Below are positions 42,587-52,005 of a stretch of 64,000 bases of DNA, piece after piece. The notes under the pieces are model-generated. The model saw only the letters and a list, made by a program, of their open reading frames with translations. It had not been told where the DNA came from and did no database searches. The translations under genes and the position numbers were made by a program. The stretch lies in assembly GCA_017882455.1 (NCBI GenBank), contig JADGPL010000003.1:62001-126000 (forward strand), given 5' to 3'. Origin of the DNA: Solirubrobacteraceae bacterium (GTDB lineage Bacteria; Actinomycetota; Thermoleophilia; Solirubrobacterales; Solirubrobacteraceae). Every line of letters begins with the position of its first letter. Position 1 is the first letter of the stretch.

Positions 42587-43186
42587 CTAGCTCGTGGGGG
42601 TGGCCGGCGGCGGGGTTGAGGCGCTCGGTTCGGTCGGGCTCGTCGGAGACGTCGTCGGGGTGGTGGCCCCCGGCTGTTCGCAGCGACGCGTGCGCAGTTC
42701 GGTTGCCGCGATCAGGCGACCCTTGGCGTTCAGCCAACGGAAGCGCACCGCCGCGCGGTAGAAGGCCGGACCGGAGAGGTTGGTCACCTGCTTCAGGTAC
42801 TTGTAGGCCTTCACCCCCGCCACCGAGGCCCGCCATACGCCCAGCCCCGGCGCGTTGACCGTGCGGTAGGCCGTATCGCCCGGTGAGCGCTCGAGCACGT
42901 CTATGCGCATCTCCATTCGGGCGGTTCCCGGGACGGCGTCCATTTCCCCGGCGAAGGTGGCCGAGCGTTCGTCCTGCGATTCAGCGGTGAGGCACTGCTC
43001 GAGCGTGGCCGACACGCTCAGCCTGCCGCCCGTCGTGAGGCTCCCGAGCGTCGTCGGCGACTGGATCGCCCCGGCGCCGGCTGGCGCCTGCAGGAGCGCG
43101 CAGAGCAGGACGGCCACCGCGGCCACCGAGAGCCGGCGCACACCGTGGGACCGCGGCGCGTGTGTGTCACATCTCGGTTTGATCAC
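42587..43186 (-). CDS. Secreted protein of unknown function
   Basis: This 199-residue protein starts at GTG 43186 and has a signal peptide (basic start, then LSVAAVAVLLCALLQAPAGAGA, cleavage near residue 40 after AGA). The mature part has a beta-rich look, with GRLSVSATLEQCLTAESQDE and YRAAVRFRWLNAKGRLI, and two Cys residues that could pair. It ends in a Pro/Thr/Ser-rich tail of about 25 residues, as in cell-wall-exposed proteins. I recognise no family. It lies between rpmE and the ETF cluster on the same strand. Confidence 0.7.
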   Translation of the reverse strand: MIKPRCDTHAPRSHGVRRLSVAAVAVLLCALLQAPAGAGAIQSPTTLGSLTTGGRLSVSATLEQCLTAESQDERSATFAGEMDAVPGTARMEMRIDVLERSPGDTAYRTVNAPGLGVWRASVAGVKAYKYLKQVTNLSGPAFYRAAVRFRWLNAKGRLIAATELRTRRCEQPGATTPTTSPTSPTEPSASTPPPATPTS

Positions 43187-43256
43187 GACGTCCCTAACAC
43201 TCCGAGGACACCGAAGGTTTCGCGCCCCGGCGTTTCTGTCTCCCCCGGATGAACGC

Positions 43257-45011
43257 TCAGGTCACCTGATAGAGCGGGCCGTCTCCGCCCTCGGGCGTGG
43301 TCAGGCGCCCGCCCTTCGCCGTGATCGCACCACACTGCACGCAGTTGGTGTAGTTCACGATCACGTCCACCTCGCCCGATTCGTCCCCACCCTCCCCGTC
43401 CGCGGGGATCTCATAGACCCCCGCGGGGCACATCCAGCGCCACGTCTCGGCGATCTCACGAGGGACGTGCTTCTGGACGCGAATGTGGTTTGGCGCGTCG
43501 TCGCGGGTGGCGTTGCCGGTGATGAACACCGAGGAGAGCTTGTCGAAGGTGTATTTCCCGTCGGGCTTGGGATAGCTGTCCTTGGTCTTGCCGATGAACA
43601 TCGGCTTGGCGTCATTGCGGTGCCAGGACGCGCGTCCAGGCAGCTTGCCCTTGGTGATCTGCTGGATGCCACTGAGCATCCCGCCGAGGAGCAGACCTTT
43701 CTGCAGGGGCTGGCGTGCATTGCGCACCTCCCACAGCTCCCTGCCCACGGAGGACTGCTCGATCACATCCTCGTATGAGCCGAAGCTCGTCTCTCCGCGC
43801 TTGAGCGCCGCGTAGATCGTCTCGGCTGCGAGCATCCCTGACTTGATGCAGTGGTGCACGCCCTTCAGCGCCATCGTGTCGACCATGCCGGCCGAGTCAC
43901 CCACGAGCAGCGCTCCGGGCATCGACAGCTTTGGCATCGACCAGTAGCCGCCGCCGGGCAACGCCTTCGCGCCCCAGGCGATGCGCTCGCCGCCGTCGAG
44001 GATCTTGCGCACGAGCGGGTGCGTCTTGAACGTCTGGAGAAGGTCGTGCGCCGACGTCGTCGCATCCGCGTACTCGAGCTCCACGACGAAGCCGATCGAG
44101 ACGAGATCCTCGCCGGTCTTCTCGTTCTTCATCGGGTAGATCCAGGTGCCACCGATCTGGCCGTACTTCGGCGAGATCTTCAGCGGCCACGGTCCCATCG
44201 TGTGGATCAGGCGATCGAGCGGCTTGGAAACCTTCCAGACCTCCTTGACGCCGAGCTCCCACACCTGTGGCTCGCGGCCCTCCGCGAGGTCGAACTCCTT
44301 GATCGCGGCGCCCGTGAGGTGGCCCCAGCAGCCCTCGGCGAGCACGGTGGCCTTGGCCTTGATGTCGGTGCCGGGCTCGAAGTTGCCGAGCGGCTCGCCG
44401 TCCTTGCCACGGCCCTTGTCGCCAGAGCGAACACCGACGACGCTCCCCTCCTCCACGACCAGCTGCGTTGCAGCGGTCTCGGTGAGTATGTATGCACCCG
44501 CCTCCTCCGCCTGCTGCTGCTGGTAGCGGCCGAGCGCGGCAACGGAGATGACCTCGTTGCCGTGGTTCTTGAACGCTGGCGGTGTCGGGATCCGCAATGA
44601 GAGCTTTGCCGTGGGCGTGAGGTACACGGCCTCTTTCTTGACCTCGCCGAACGCGAACCCCAGCTCGCGCCACTGCTCGCGTGTGAGGTCTGGAAACAGC
44701 TCTTCGAGCGGGCCCGGGCGCATGACCGCCCCCGAGAGGTTGTGACCGCCGCAGGTCTTGGCCTTCTCGATCACGGCCACCGGCACTTCGCCGAGGCGCT
44801 CCATCGTCTCGGGATCGTCGGCCAGCAGCTGCAGCAGGCGGTTGGCACAGGCCAGGCCGGCGGTGCCGCCTCCGACGATCGCCACGCCGACCTCGATCAG
44901 CTCGTCCTCGGGGTCGAGGCCGCGCTTCACGAACTCCTTGACCGAGTCCACCGGGGGCGGGAAGGCCGCCGGAGCGACCTTGCCGTTGCTGGAACCGCCG
45001 TGGCCGGACAC
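43257..45011 (-). CDS. Electron-transfer flavoprotein:quinone oxidoreductase (ETF-QO/FixC)
   Basis: This 584-residue flavoprotein passes electrons from ETF to the membrane quinone. The FAD motif is VAIVGGGTAGLACANRLLQ, followed by KTCGGHNLSGAVMRPGPLEE and GVHHCIKSGMLAAE. The C-terminal ferredoxin-like domain has CPAGVYEIP and NYTNCVQCGAITAKGG, then PEGGDGPLY. The usual C-x-x-C-x-x-C appears as C-x-x-C-x-x-I, so one [4Fe-4S] ligand seems missing. It lies 2 nt downstream of etfA and completes an etfB-etfA-ETF-QO unit for fatty-acid and amino-acid oxidation. Confidence 0.92.
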   Translation of the reverse strand: MSGHGGSSNGKVAPAAFPPPVDSVKEFVKRGLDPEDELIEVGVAIVGGGTAGLACANRLLQLLADDPETMERLGEVPVAVIEKAKTCGGHNLSGAVMRPGPLEELFPDLTREQWRELGFAFGEVKKEAVYLTPTAKLSLRIPTPPAFKNHGNEVISVAALGRYQQQQAEEAGAYILTETAATQLVVEEGSVVGVRSGDKGRGKDGEPLGNFEPGTDIKAKATVLAEGCWGHLTGAAIKEFDLAEGREPQVWELGVKEVWKVSKPLDRLIHTMGPWPLKISPKYGQIGGTWIYPMKNEKTGEDLVSIGFVVELEYADATTSAHDLLQTFKTHPLVRKILDGGERIAWGAKALPGGGYWSMPKLSMPGALLVGDSAGMVDTMALKGVHHCIKSGMLAAETIYAALKRGETSFGSYEDVIEQSSVGRELWEVRNARQPLQKGLLLGGMLSGIQQITKGKLPGRASWHRNDAKPMFIGKTKDSYPKPDGKYTFDKLSSVFITGNATRDDAPNHIRVQKHVPREIAETWRWMCPAGVYEIPADGEGGDESGEVDVIVNYTNCVQCGAITAKGGRLTTPEGGDGPLYQVT

Positions 45012-45013
45012 GG

Positions 45014-45994
45014 TCAGCTTGCCTTCTTGGCCTTCACAGCCTCTGTGAGCTTGGGAAGGATCTTGTTGAGGTCTCCCACGATGCCGAGGTCGGAGAATTC
45101 GAAGATCGGCGCGTTGGCGTCCTTGTTGATCGCGACGATGTTCTCCGAGGCCTGCATCCCCACCTTGTGCTGGATCGCGCCGGAGATCCCCGCGGCCAGA
45201 TACAGCTTCGGCGCGACCGTCTTGCCGGTCTGTCCGATCTGCGCCGCGTACGGGTACCAGCCCGCGTCCACCACCGCACGGGTGGCCGCCACGGCGCTGT
45301 TGCCGCCAAAGGCGCTCGCGAGATCCTCGGCCAACTGGAAGCCCTCGGCCTTGCCGAGTCCGCGTCCGCCGGCGATCAGGATGCTCGCGCCCTCGATGTC
45401 GACGTCGGCTCCGCGCTGCTCGCCGCGGGAGACCATCGTGGCCTGTGACGCGTGTGGGCTGAGCTCGAAGTCGAGCTGCTCCACGGGCGCTGCTCCCGCG
45501 CCGGTCTCCCTGATCTCGAACGCGTTCAGACGTCCGATGATGATCCCGACCTGCGAGCGGTACTTGATCTCCGAGATCGCCGAGTCGCCGAGGATCGGGC
45601 GCTCCGCGATCAGCTCGCCGCCCTCGGCCCGCACCGCAGTGACCTCCATGGCCACACCCGCGCCGAGGCGCGCGGCCAGGCCGGCGCCGATCTCGAAGCC
45701 GAGCAGGCCACCGCCGAACAGGGCGTAGGAGTAGCCGCCGTCGGTGATCGCCTTGGCCATCGCATCGACCAGTGGCTGAGCGAGCCCCTCGGGGCCCTCG
45801 GCCACGAGCACCTTCTTGGCGCCGTAGTTTCCGAGCGAGGCCGCGAGCTCCTGCGGCACGTTCTCGCCGAGGAGGATCGCGTGAGCCTCGCCGCCCAGCT
45901 CGGCGGCGAGCTTGGCGCCCTCCGAGACGGCGCCGAGTGAGTTCTTGTTGATCGCGCCGTCGTAGTGCAGCGCGTAAACCAGGATGTTGGCCAT
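45014..45994 (-). CDS. etfA: Electron transfer flavoprotein alpha subunit
   Basis: This 326-residue subunit binds FAD: the C-terminal segment AAGISGAIQHKVGMQASENI followed by VAINKDANAPIFEFSDLGIV is the ETF-alpha signature. The N-terminal domain has NILVYALHYDGAINKNSLGA. It forms a heterodimer with EtfB, encoded 18 nt upstream, and accepts electrons from acyl-CoA dehydrogenases such as the one at 52051-53208. Confidence 0.95.
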   Translation of the reverse strand: MANILVYALHYDGAINKNSLGAVSEGAKLAAELGGEAHAILLGENVPQELAASLGNYGAKKVLVAEGPEGLAQPLVDAMAKAITDGGYSYALFGGGLLGFEIGAGLAARLGAGVAMEVTAVRAEGGELIAERPILGDSAISEIKYRSQVGIIIGRLNAFEIRETGAGAAPVEQLDFELSPHASQATMVSRGEQRGADVDIEGASILIAGGRGLGKAEGFQLAEDLASAFGGNSAVAATRAVVDAGWYPYAAQIGQTGKTVAPKLYLAAGISGAIQHKVGMQASENIVAINKDANAPIFEFSDLGIVGDLNKILPKLTEAVKAKKAS

Positions 45995-46012
45995 AACGTT
46001 TTCAGCGTCTCC

Positions 46013-46804
46013 TTAGATGAGCTTGCGCTCGTCGAGCCAGGCGATGATCTTTTCGACCGTCTCGCCAGTGTCCTCGTCCTCGATGATCTCGCCCGCGGCC
46101 TTGGCCGGCGGCGCCTTTGCGGCTATCCACTGGGCGGCCGAGTTCTCGCCGCCCACCTTGGAGGCGTCGATCTCGGCGTCCGCGGCGGTGATGGCGTCGA
46201 GCGGCTTCTTCTTGGCGCCCATGATCGCCTTCAGCGACGGGTAGCGCGGCTCGTTGATCGCGTCACCCACTGAGATCACGGCCGGGAGCTTGATCTGCAC
46301 CGTGTCGTAGCCGTACTCGGCCTGGCGCTCGCAGCGCAGGGCGTCGGACTCGACGTCCATCTTGATGACCTGTGTCAGCGAGGGCATGCCCAGATGCTCG
46401 GCCACGACCGCGCCGATCGTGTAGCACTCGCCGTCGTCTGACTGCTGGCCGAGCAGCACCAGGTCGGGGCTCTCGCGCTGCAGGGTCTTGGCCAGGGCGT
46501 AGCCGGTGGCGGCCACGTCCGAGCCCGCCACAGCGGGGTCGGAGAGGTGGACCGAGCGGTCGGCGCCGAGCGATACGGCCTTGTGCAGCGCGCGGACGGC
46601 GCTGTCGGGACCCATCGTCACGGCCACGATCTCCTCGACCGGGACCGCGCCGCCCTCCTTGATCTGCATCGCAGCCTCGATGGCGTGCGTGTCATACGGG
46701 TTGAGGTTCTTCTCCCCGCTGCGGTCCATGCGCCCCGTCGATGGGTCGATCCTCTTCTCGACGGCGGCGTCAGGAACCTCCTTCACCAGGACGCATATCT
46801 TCAT
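46013..46804 (-). CDS. etfB: Electron transfer flavoprotein beta subunit
   Basis: This 263-residue subunit starts MKICVLVKEVPDAAVEKRID and contains NPYDTHAIEAAMQIKEGG and VLLGQQSDDGECYTIGAVVAEHLG, the AMP-binding and signature segments. It is the first gene of the ETF operon. A perfect palindrome at 46861-46880 lies 57 nt upstream of its ATG and may be a regulator site. Confidence 0.95.
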   Translation of the reverse strand: MKICVLVKEVPDAAVEKRIDPSTGRMDRSGEKNLNPYDTHAIEAAMQIKEGGAVPVEEIVAVTMGPDSAVRALHKAVSLGADRSVHLSDPAVAGSDVAATGYALAKTLQRESPDLVLLGQQSDDGECYTIGAVVAEHLGMPSLTQVIKMDVESDALRCERQAEYGYDTVQIKLPAVISVGDAINEPRYPSLKAIMGAKKKPLDAITAADAEIDASKVGGENSAAQWIAAKAPPAKAAGEIIEDEDTGETVEKIIAWLDERKLI

Positions 46805-46860
46805 ATCTCTGGGCTTCTCCTTGGGTTCTGTTGAGTGCGATCCTACCGCGTCTCGCGACG

Positions 46861-46880
46861 GATTGACTGACGAGTCAATC
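46861..46880. promoter_or_regulatory. TetR-type operator candidate upstream of etfB
   Basis: GATTGACTGACGAGTCAATC is a perfect inverted repeat with 8-bp arms and a 4-bp spacer. The TGACTgacgAGTCA core resembles sites of TetR-family repressors of fatty-acid and amino-acid catabolism in actinobacteria. It sits between the B12-binding mutase subunit gene and etfB. It overlaps the 3' side of the former by a few bases only. Confidence 0.6.
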
Positions 46881-46882
46881 AG

Positions 46883-47314
46883 CTACTTGAGGCTCGCCCG
46901 CTCACCGGTGGCGCCGCGAATGAAATCGACGATCGCCTGCGTGGGCGCGCCGGGCGTGAACACCTCGGCGACCCCGAGGCGCTTCAGGTCGGGGATGTCC
47001 TCGGCCGGGATCGTGCCGCCGACGGTGATCACCACGTCGTCCACGCCCTGCTCGTGCAGGAGCTCGACCACGCGCGGCACGAGCGTCATGTGGGCGCCCG
47101 AGAGAATCGACAGGCCGACGGCGTCCGCATCCTCCTGGATCACCGTCTCCACGATCTGCTCGGGCGTCTGGTGCAGGCCCGTGTAGATGACCTCCATGCC
47201 CGCGTCGCGCAGCGCCCGCGCGATGATCTTTGCGCCTCGATCGTGCCCGTCGAGACCGGGCTTGGCCACGACCACGCGGATCTTCCCCTGAGCTGGAGCC
47301 GCCGCGGGGGTCAT
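46883..47314 (-). CDS. Cobalamin-binding subunit of a methylmalonyl-CoA-type mutase
   Basis: This 143-residue B12-binding domain has the base-off motif DGHDRG (22-27) with axial His24, then [10 protein letters not shown] and [10 protein letters not shown]. It corresponds to the small, stand-alone C-terminal subunit (McmA2/MutB C-domain type). The large substrate-binding subunit is not in this window. I choose ATG 47314; the frame to 47395 adds 27 residues without similarity. Together with meaB at 55734 it points to propionate/branched-chain catabolism via methylmalonyl-CoA. Confidence 0.9.
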   Translation of the reverse strand: MTPAAAPAQGKIRVVVAKPGLDGHDRGAKIIARALRDAGMEVIYTGLHQTPEQIVETVIQEDADAVGLSILSGAHMTLVPRVVELLHEQGVDDVVITVGGTIPAEDIPDLKRLGVAEVFTPGAPTQAIVDFIRGATGERASLK

Positions 47315-47447
47315 CTGCGGCTCTCGCCGTAGTGGATTCGTTTGCAGGCCATGGTCAAATCGTCCTCGAACGGGAACATTACGTGCTCGGCGCACTCGCG
47401 CGGCGCCGTCCAGCGTACGCCACGCCCGCTCGCGGGCGATCTGACGC

Positions 47448-48341
47448 TCACCGCCTGCGCCGCCCCCCTGAGGAGCTGCCCCGCCGGGTGCTGCGCGATT
47501 GTATGGCCCGCGTCCTCCCTGATGCGGACCGCACCGCCCGCGACCGCGTCGAGCGCGCCGGTTGCTGGCTCCCTCGCTCGAGCACCAGCCTGCCCACGGA
47601 GGCCACGGCGGTTCCCGCGCCCAGAGCGGCCAGCATCTTCAGACGCCGCCCCAGGCGATCGAGCTCGATCACCTCCCAGCCCTCGGCGAGCGCGATCCGC
47701 CTCAGCTCGGCATCTGGGTTCACGACCACCGCGTGACGCACCGCGCGAAGCATCGGCAAATCGGACTCGGAGTCCGAGTAGGCATGGGAGCTGGACAGCT
47801 CGATCTGCTCGCGCTCGGCCAGCTCTCGCATCGAGAGCACCTTTCCCTCGCGATAGTTGAACGGTCCGGCCGGCCGTCCGGTGTAGCGCCCGTCGACGAT
47901 CTCAGAGCGCGAGCCGAGTCCTCCGTCGAAGGCGAGGACGTGGGCCAGCAGGTCGGCCATCTCCTGGGAGGCGGCCGTGAGGATGTAGACTGGCAGGCCC
48001 GCGTCCTGGTGGGCGTAGGCGCGTTCGAGCATCTGCGGATACAGGCGCGGAAGCACTCCTGAGAGCACCCGCGGAGACAGGCGCTCGAGATCGCGCACGC
48101 GGACTCCGGCGATCATCTCCCCGACGCGCCTACGGACGTCGTCGGCGCGATCGTCGGTCGAGCCCAGCAGGCGGAAGCGCACGTTCTCATACACGTCTCG
48201 GACCAGGCGCCCGCGCGAGATCATGCCCGTCTCATAAGCGGCGCGCGCGAAGAAGATCCCGGAGGACCCTGCCATCAGCGTCTTGTCGAGGTCGAAGAAG
48301 GCGGCCGCCCGCTTCGACGCGTCGTTATTCCCGTCCGCCAC
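47448..48341 (-). CDS. HAD-IB family hydrolase
   Basis: This 297-residue protein has HAD motif I as [20 protein letters not shown], motif II in [19 protein letters not shown], the motif III lysine in YREGKVLSM and motif IV in [12 protein letters not shown]. It belongs to the SerB/PlsC-associated HAD-IB group that dephosphorylates small metabolites or lysophospholipid-like compounds. The final 40 residues are Arg/Ser-rich and probably disordered. The thiolase gene lies upstream on the same strand. Confidence 0.87.
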   Translation of the reverse strand: MADGNNDASKRAAAFFDLDKTLMAGSSGIFFARAAYETGMISRGRLVRDVYENVRFRLLGSTDDRADDVRRRVGEMIAGVRVRDLERLSPRVLSGVLPRLYPQMLERAYAHQDAGLPVYILTAASQEMADLLAHVLAFDGGLGSRSEIVDGRYTGRPAGPFNYREGKVLSMRELAEREQIELSSSHAYSDSESDLPMLRAVRHAVVVNPDAELRRIALAEGWEVIELDRLGRRLKMLAALGAGTAVASVGRLVLERGSQQPARSTRSRAVRSASGRTRAIQSRSTRRGSSSGGRRRR

Positions 48342-48350
48342 TGAGATGGC

Positions 48351-48374
48351 CGTGAGTCGAGCCAGACAAGGACG
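48351..48374. repeat. Dispersed repeat module B, copy 1
   Basis: A 24-base segment, GAGTCGAGCCAGACAAGGAC with short flanks, recurs at 63377-63400 with two differences. It lies between the thiolase stop and the HAD start. At 63 kb the module is joined directly to module A. Confidence 0.55.
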
Positions 48375-48388
48375 CAGGGAGGGTCATC

Positions 48389-49564
48389 TCAGACCTTGAG
48401 GATCACCGCGTCGCCCTGCCCGCCGCCCGAGCAGATCGCCGCGCAGCCGAGACCGCCGCCGCGACGGCGCAGCTCGAGCACGAGGCTGCCGAGGATGCGG
48501 GCGCCGGAGGCGCCGATCGGGTGCCCGAGGGCGACGGCGCCACCGTTGACGTTGACGCGGTCCTCGTCGATGCCGAGCATGCGGATCGAGTTGAGCGTGA
48601 CCGAGGCGAAGGCCTCGTTGATCTCCCACACGTCGATGTCGCCGGGCTGCAGGCCGGCCTTCTCGAGGGCCTTCTTGGCCGCGCTTGCCGGCGTGGTGGC
48701 CAGGTAGGCGAAGTCGTTGGCGCTCTGGGCGTGGGTCACGATCTCGGCGAGCGCCTCCTTGCCATTGGCCCGCGCCCACTCATCCGAGGCGACCACGAGC
48801 GCGCCGCCGCCATCGTTGACCCCGGGCGAGTTGCCGGCCGTGTGCGAGCCCTCCTTGCTCATGAGGCCCGGGAGCGCGGCGAGGCGCTCCAGCGAGGTGT
48901 CGCGGCGCGGGCCCTCGTCGATCTCGACCACCGTGTCGCCTTTGCGTCCCTTTACCGTCACCGGCACGATCTCCTCGGACAGGCGGCCCTCGTCGATCGC
49001 CTTGAGGGCCAGCTCGTGCGAGCGCAGAGCCCAGCGGTCGAGGTCGGCGCGCGTCATCTCGAGCTCCTCGCCGATCTCGGTCGCCTCTATGAACATCTGC
49101 TTCCCGGAGAACGGGTTGGTGAGACCGTCGTGGACCATCGCGTCGAGCATCTTGGCGTCGCCCATGCGGTAGCCGAAGCGCGCCTGCGGGAGCAGGTAGG
49201 GCGCCTTCGACATCGACTCCATGCCCCCGCCCACGCCCACCTGTACGTCTCCGGCGCGGATCGCCTGGTCGAGGATCACGGTCGCGCGCAGGCCCGAGGC
49301 GCAGACCTTGTTGATCGTCTCCGAGGAGACCTCCTTGGGTATGCCGGCCTTGATCTGAGCCTGGCGCGAGGGGATCTGTCCCTGGCCCGCCTGCAGCACC
49401 TGGCCCACCACCACGTGCTCGACCTGCTCGGGCTCCACCCCGGCGCGCTCCAGGGCCGCGCTCATCGCCAACCCGCCCAGCTCGGTGGCATCGAGCGAGG
49501 ACAGGCCGCCGCCCATCTTGCCGATGGGGGTGCGCGCGGCGCCGAGGATCACTGTCTTGGGCAT
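48389..49564 (-). CDS. Acetyl-CoA C-acetyltransferase (thiolase)
   Basis: This 391-residue thiolase starts [19 protein letters not shown]. The nucleophilic Cys is in [14 protein letters not shown], the His in [20 protein letters not shown] and the second Cys in [16 protein letters not shown]. It either makes acetoacetyl-CoA or performs the last step of beta-oxidation, which the ETF neighbours favour. ATG 49564 is preceded by AGGAGA. The very long frame upstream (to 51799) is the complement of the aminopeptidase gene. Confidence 0.95.
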   Translation of the reverse strand: MPKTVILGAARTPIGKMGGGLSSLDATELGGLAMSAALERAGVEPEQVEHVVVGQVLQAGQGQIPSRQAQIKAGIPKEVSSETINKVCASGLRATVILDQAIRAGDVQVGVGGGMESMSKAPYLLPQARFGYRMGDAKMLDAMVHDGLTNPFSGKQMFIEATEIGEELEMTRADLDRWALRSHELALKAIDEGRLSEEIVPVTVKGRKGDTVVEIDEGPRRDTSLERLAALPGLMSKEGSHTAGNSPGVNDGGGALVVASDEWARANGKEALAEIVTHAQSANDFAYLATTPASAAKKALEKAGLQPGDIDVWEINEAFASVTLNSIRMLGIDEDRVNVNGGAVALGHPIGASGARILGSLVLELRRRGGGLGCAAICSGGGQGDAVILKV

Positions 49565-49626
49565 GTGGTCGGCTCTCTCCTGTAGGTCGTGCAAGGTGAC
49601 GGGAAGAGGGAGAATGGTAGTGGACG

Positions 49627-49650
49627 GCCACGCGCGCCCGGCCGCGTGGC
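49627..49650. repeat. Inverted repeat between thiolase and aminopeptidase genes
   Basis: GCCACGCG and CGCGTGGC form perfect 8-bp arms around an 8-bp spacer in the 162-base divergent region. It could be a regulator site for either gene; nothing in the sequence decides which. Confidence 0.4.
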
Positions 49651-49726
49651 GTGGTCGACAAGCGCCCGTGACGGGCTCGCGCAGCGCGTGCAAAGGCGAG
49701 CGGGCAGGCGCTGCACGATCCTGGAT

Positions 49727-51202
49727 ATGGTGGCGAGAATGCAGATATCCGCGATTGCTCAACCCGCTGGCGACAGTGACGCCGACACCGTGGCCGTCGG
49801 CATCTTCGAGGGAGAGGGAGCTCCGCCGCAGGCGCCCGCCGAGCTCGGCGGGCTGATCACCTCGGGTGAGGCCCGCCGCTCGTTCAAGTCGCTGGCGCTG
49901 ACACACGCCGGCGGCAAGCGCTGGCTGACGGTGGGCCTGGGCGCACGCAAGGACTTCACCCCCGAGCGTGCCCGCGTGGCCGCATCGGTCGTGGCTGGAC
50001 GCGCCCGCGAGCTGTCGACCCGCACGCTCTGCTGGGAGGTGCCCGCCGACGGCGACCAGGCGATCGCGGGCGCGCTCGTGGAGGGCACGCTGCTCAGCGA
50101 CTACCGCTTCGACCTGCACAAGTCCGACCCCGAGGATCGCGAGGAGGACGCACCGCCCAAGCACCTCGAGGCGCTGCTCATCGCCGGAGGCGACGGCCTC
50201 GGCGACATCGTCGCCGAGGCGGCGCTGGTGGGCGAGGCGGTCAACCGCGCGCGCGACCTGCAGAACCGCCCCGGCAACGACCTGACGCCGACGGCCCTCG
50301 GCGAATACGCCTCCACGCTCGGCGCGGAGATCCCCGGACTGTCGGTCGAGGTCGAGGGACGCGAGCGCATCATCGCCCGGAACATGGGCGCGTTCGCGTG
50401 CGTGGCGCAGGGCTCCGCGCAGGAGCCCGCCCTGATCACGATGCGCTACGACGGCACGGGCGGGGGCGACTCGGGCGGGCCCACGCTCGGCTTCGTCGGC
50501 AAGGCGGTGACCTTCGACAGCGGCGGAATCTCGCTGAAGCCCGGGCCGAAGATGGCAGAGATGAAGTTCGACATGTCGGGCGGCGCAGCCGTGATCGAGG
50601 CTGTTGCGGCGATCGCGCGCCTGAAACTGTCCGTGAAGCTCGTGGCGGTCGTCGGCGCCACCGAGAACCTGCCGAGCGGTCGCTCGGTCAAGCCGGGCGA
50701 CATCGTGACGGCCGCCAACGGCAAGACGATCGAGGTCAACAACACCGACGCCGAGGGCCGGCTGGTGCTTGCGGACTGCCTCTGCCACGCGGTCGAGCTG
50801 GGAGCCGAGCGGATCATCGACCTGGCCACGCTCACCGGCGCTGTCATCATCGCCCTCGGCTCCACCTACGCGGGGCTGATGAGCAACGACGACGAGCTGG
50901 CCGCCGCCGTCACCGCCGCCGGCGAGCGCAGCGGCGAGATCGTGTGGCGCCTGCCGTTGCACGAAGAGTACGGCGAGCTGGTCAAGGGCTCCTACGGCGA
51001 CCTCGACAACGCGCCCGAAGGACGCAAGGCGGGGACGATCGTGGGCGCCACGTTCCTGTCGAACTTCGTCGCAGACGTCCCCTGGGCGCATCTGGACATC
51101 GCCGGTTCGGCCTGGGATCTGGGCCGTCCCTACGTCGGCAAGGGCGCCTCCGGCTACGCCGTGCGCCTGCTGGTCGAGCTGGCCCGTTCCTTCGCCGCCT
51201 GA
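49727..51202 (+). CDS. pepA: Leucyl aminopeptidase (M17)
   Basis: This roughly 491-residue cytosolic dizinc aminopeptidase has the catalytic region GKAVTFDSGGISLKPG and MKFDMSGGAAVIEAV. The signature NNTDAEGRLVLADCLCH and the following IDLATLTGAVIIALG are intact. The first 180 residues form the usual variable N-terminal domain. ATG 49727 or 49739 may be the start; neither has a clear ribosome site. It converges with the esterase gene, leaving 2 nt between stops. Confidence 0.95.
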   Translation: MVARMQISAIAQPAGDSDADTVAVGIFEGEGAPPQAPAELGGLITSGEARRSFKSLALTHAGGKRWLTVGLGARKDFTPERARVAASVVAGRARELSTRTLCWEVPADGDQAIAGALVEGTLLSDYRFDLHKSDPEDREEDAPPKHLEALLIAGGDGLGDIVAEAALVGEAVNRARDLQNRPGNDLTPTALGEYASTLGAEIPGLSVEVEGRERIIARNMGAFACVAQGSAQEPALITMRYDGTGGGDSGGPTLGFVGKAVTFDSGGISLKPGPKMAEMKFDMSGGAAVIEAVAAIARLKLSVKLVAVVGATENLPSGRSVKPGDIVTAANGKTIEVNNTDAEGRLVLADCLCHAVELGAERIIDLATLTGAVIIALGSTYAGLMSNDDELAAAVTAAGERSGEIVWRLPLHEEYGELVKGSYGDLDNAPEGRKAGTIVGATFLSNFVADVPWAHLDIAGSAWDLGRPYVGKGASGYAVRLLVELARSFAA

Positions 51203-51204
51203 CG

Positions 51205-52005
51205 TTACGCGCTGACGGGCTCGCGCAACCACTGCGTCACGGCCACCCAGGCCGCGCCGCGCGGGTCGATATGCATGCGGTGACGACCCGCCTCGCCCTC
51301 GATCTCGATCAGCTCCACGGCGCCTCCAGCGGCATCGGAGTCGCGCGTGTAGCGGCGCGAGAGCTCGATCGAGACGGTCTCGTCGAGCACTCCGTGCACG
51401 AGCAGCACCGGGATCTCGAGCGGAACGTGCGCCAACGGGTCGCCGATGGCATAGCGCTCGGGCATCTGTTCGGGGGGCCCGCCCATCAGCGCCCTGGCTG
51501 CACCACCGTGCCAGCGTCGGTAGGCGCCCGCGAGGTCGCAGACCGCTGCCTGCCCGATCGCGCGCTTGAAGGCCACGGCGGGCGCGGCGCCGAGCGTGCC
51601 GGCGGGGAAGCGCTCGCGGCTGGCGGCCCACAGCGCCAGATGGCCCCCAGCAGAGTGCCCGAGCACGCTCACGCTGTCGAGATCCACCGGCGCGTCGATC
51701 TCGGCGAGGAGATCGACGGCCGCGGCCACGTCCTCGAAGGTGGTCGGCCACCCTCCGCCCTCCCCCAGGCGCCGGTACTCGATGTTCCACACCGCCCACC
51801 CACGCCTGACGAGGTCGCCGGCGAGCCCGCGCATCACGACCTTGCCGTAGCGGCGGTGCCAGGAGCCGCCGTGGATGACCACCATCACCGGGTGCGGGCC
51901 GGCCCCGAGCGGCAGGTACAGATCGGCGCGCTGAGAGCGATGGGGACCGTAGCGGTAGCTGTGTCCGCGCGTGAGGAAGTCGAGGATCAGGCGGGTGCGT
52001 GTCAT
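51205..52005 (-). CDS. Alpha/beta-hydrolase esterase (BD-FAE/HSL-like)
   Basis: This 266-residue hydrolase has the oxyanion-hole motif VVIHGGSWHRRYGK, the nucleophile in VSVLGHSAGGHLALW, the acid in LLVHGVLDETVS and the His in GEAGRHRMHIDP. No signal peptide is visible, so it is probably cytoplasmic. ATG 52005 is within a 9-3-9 perfect inverted repeat that also contains its GGAGG ribosome site. The substrate is unknown; short acyl esters are likely. Confidence 0.87.
   Translation of the reverse strand: MTRTRLILDFLTRGHSYRYGPHRSQRADLYLPLGAGPHPVMVVIHGGSWHRRYGKVVMRGLAGDLVRRGWAVWNIEYRRLGEGGGWPTTFEDVAAAVDLLAEIDAPVDLDSVSVLGHSAGGHLALWAASRERFPAGTLGAAPAVAFKRAIGQAAVCDLAGAYRRWHGGAARALMGGPPEQMPERYAIGDPLAHVPLEIPVLLVHGVLDETVSIELSRRYTRDSDAAGGAVELIEIEGEAGRHRMHIDPRGAAWVAVTQWLREPVSA

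Noticed and set aside
49565-51799. Very long minus-strand open frame joined to the thiolase (1136 codons in total)
   Set aside because: The part upstream of 49564 is the exact complement of the leucyl aminopeptidase gene and has no domain; the thiolase starts at ATG 49564 with a ribosome site.
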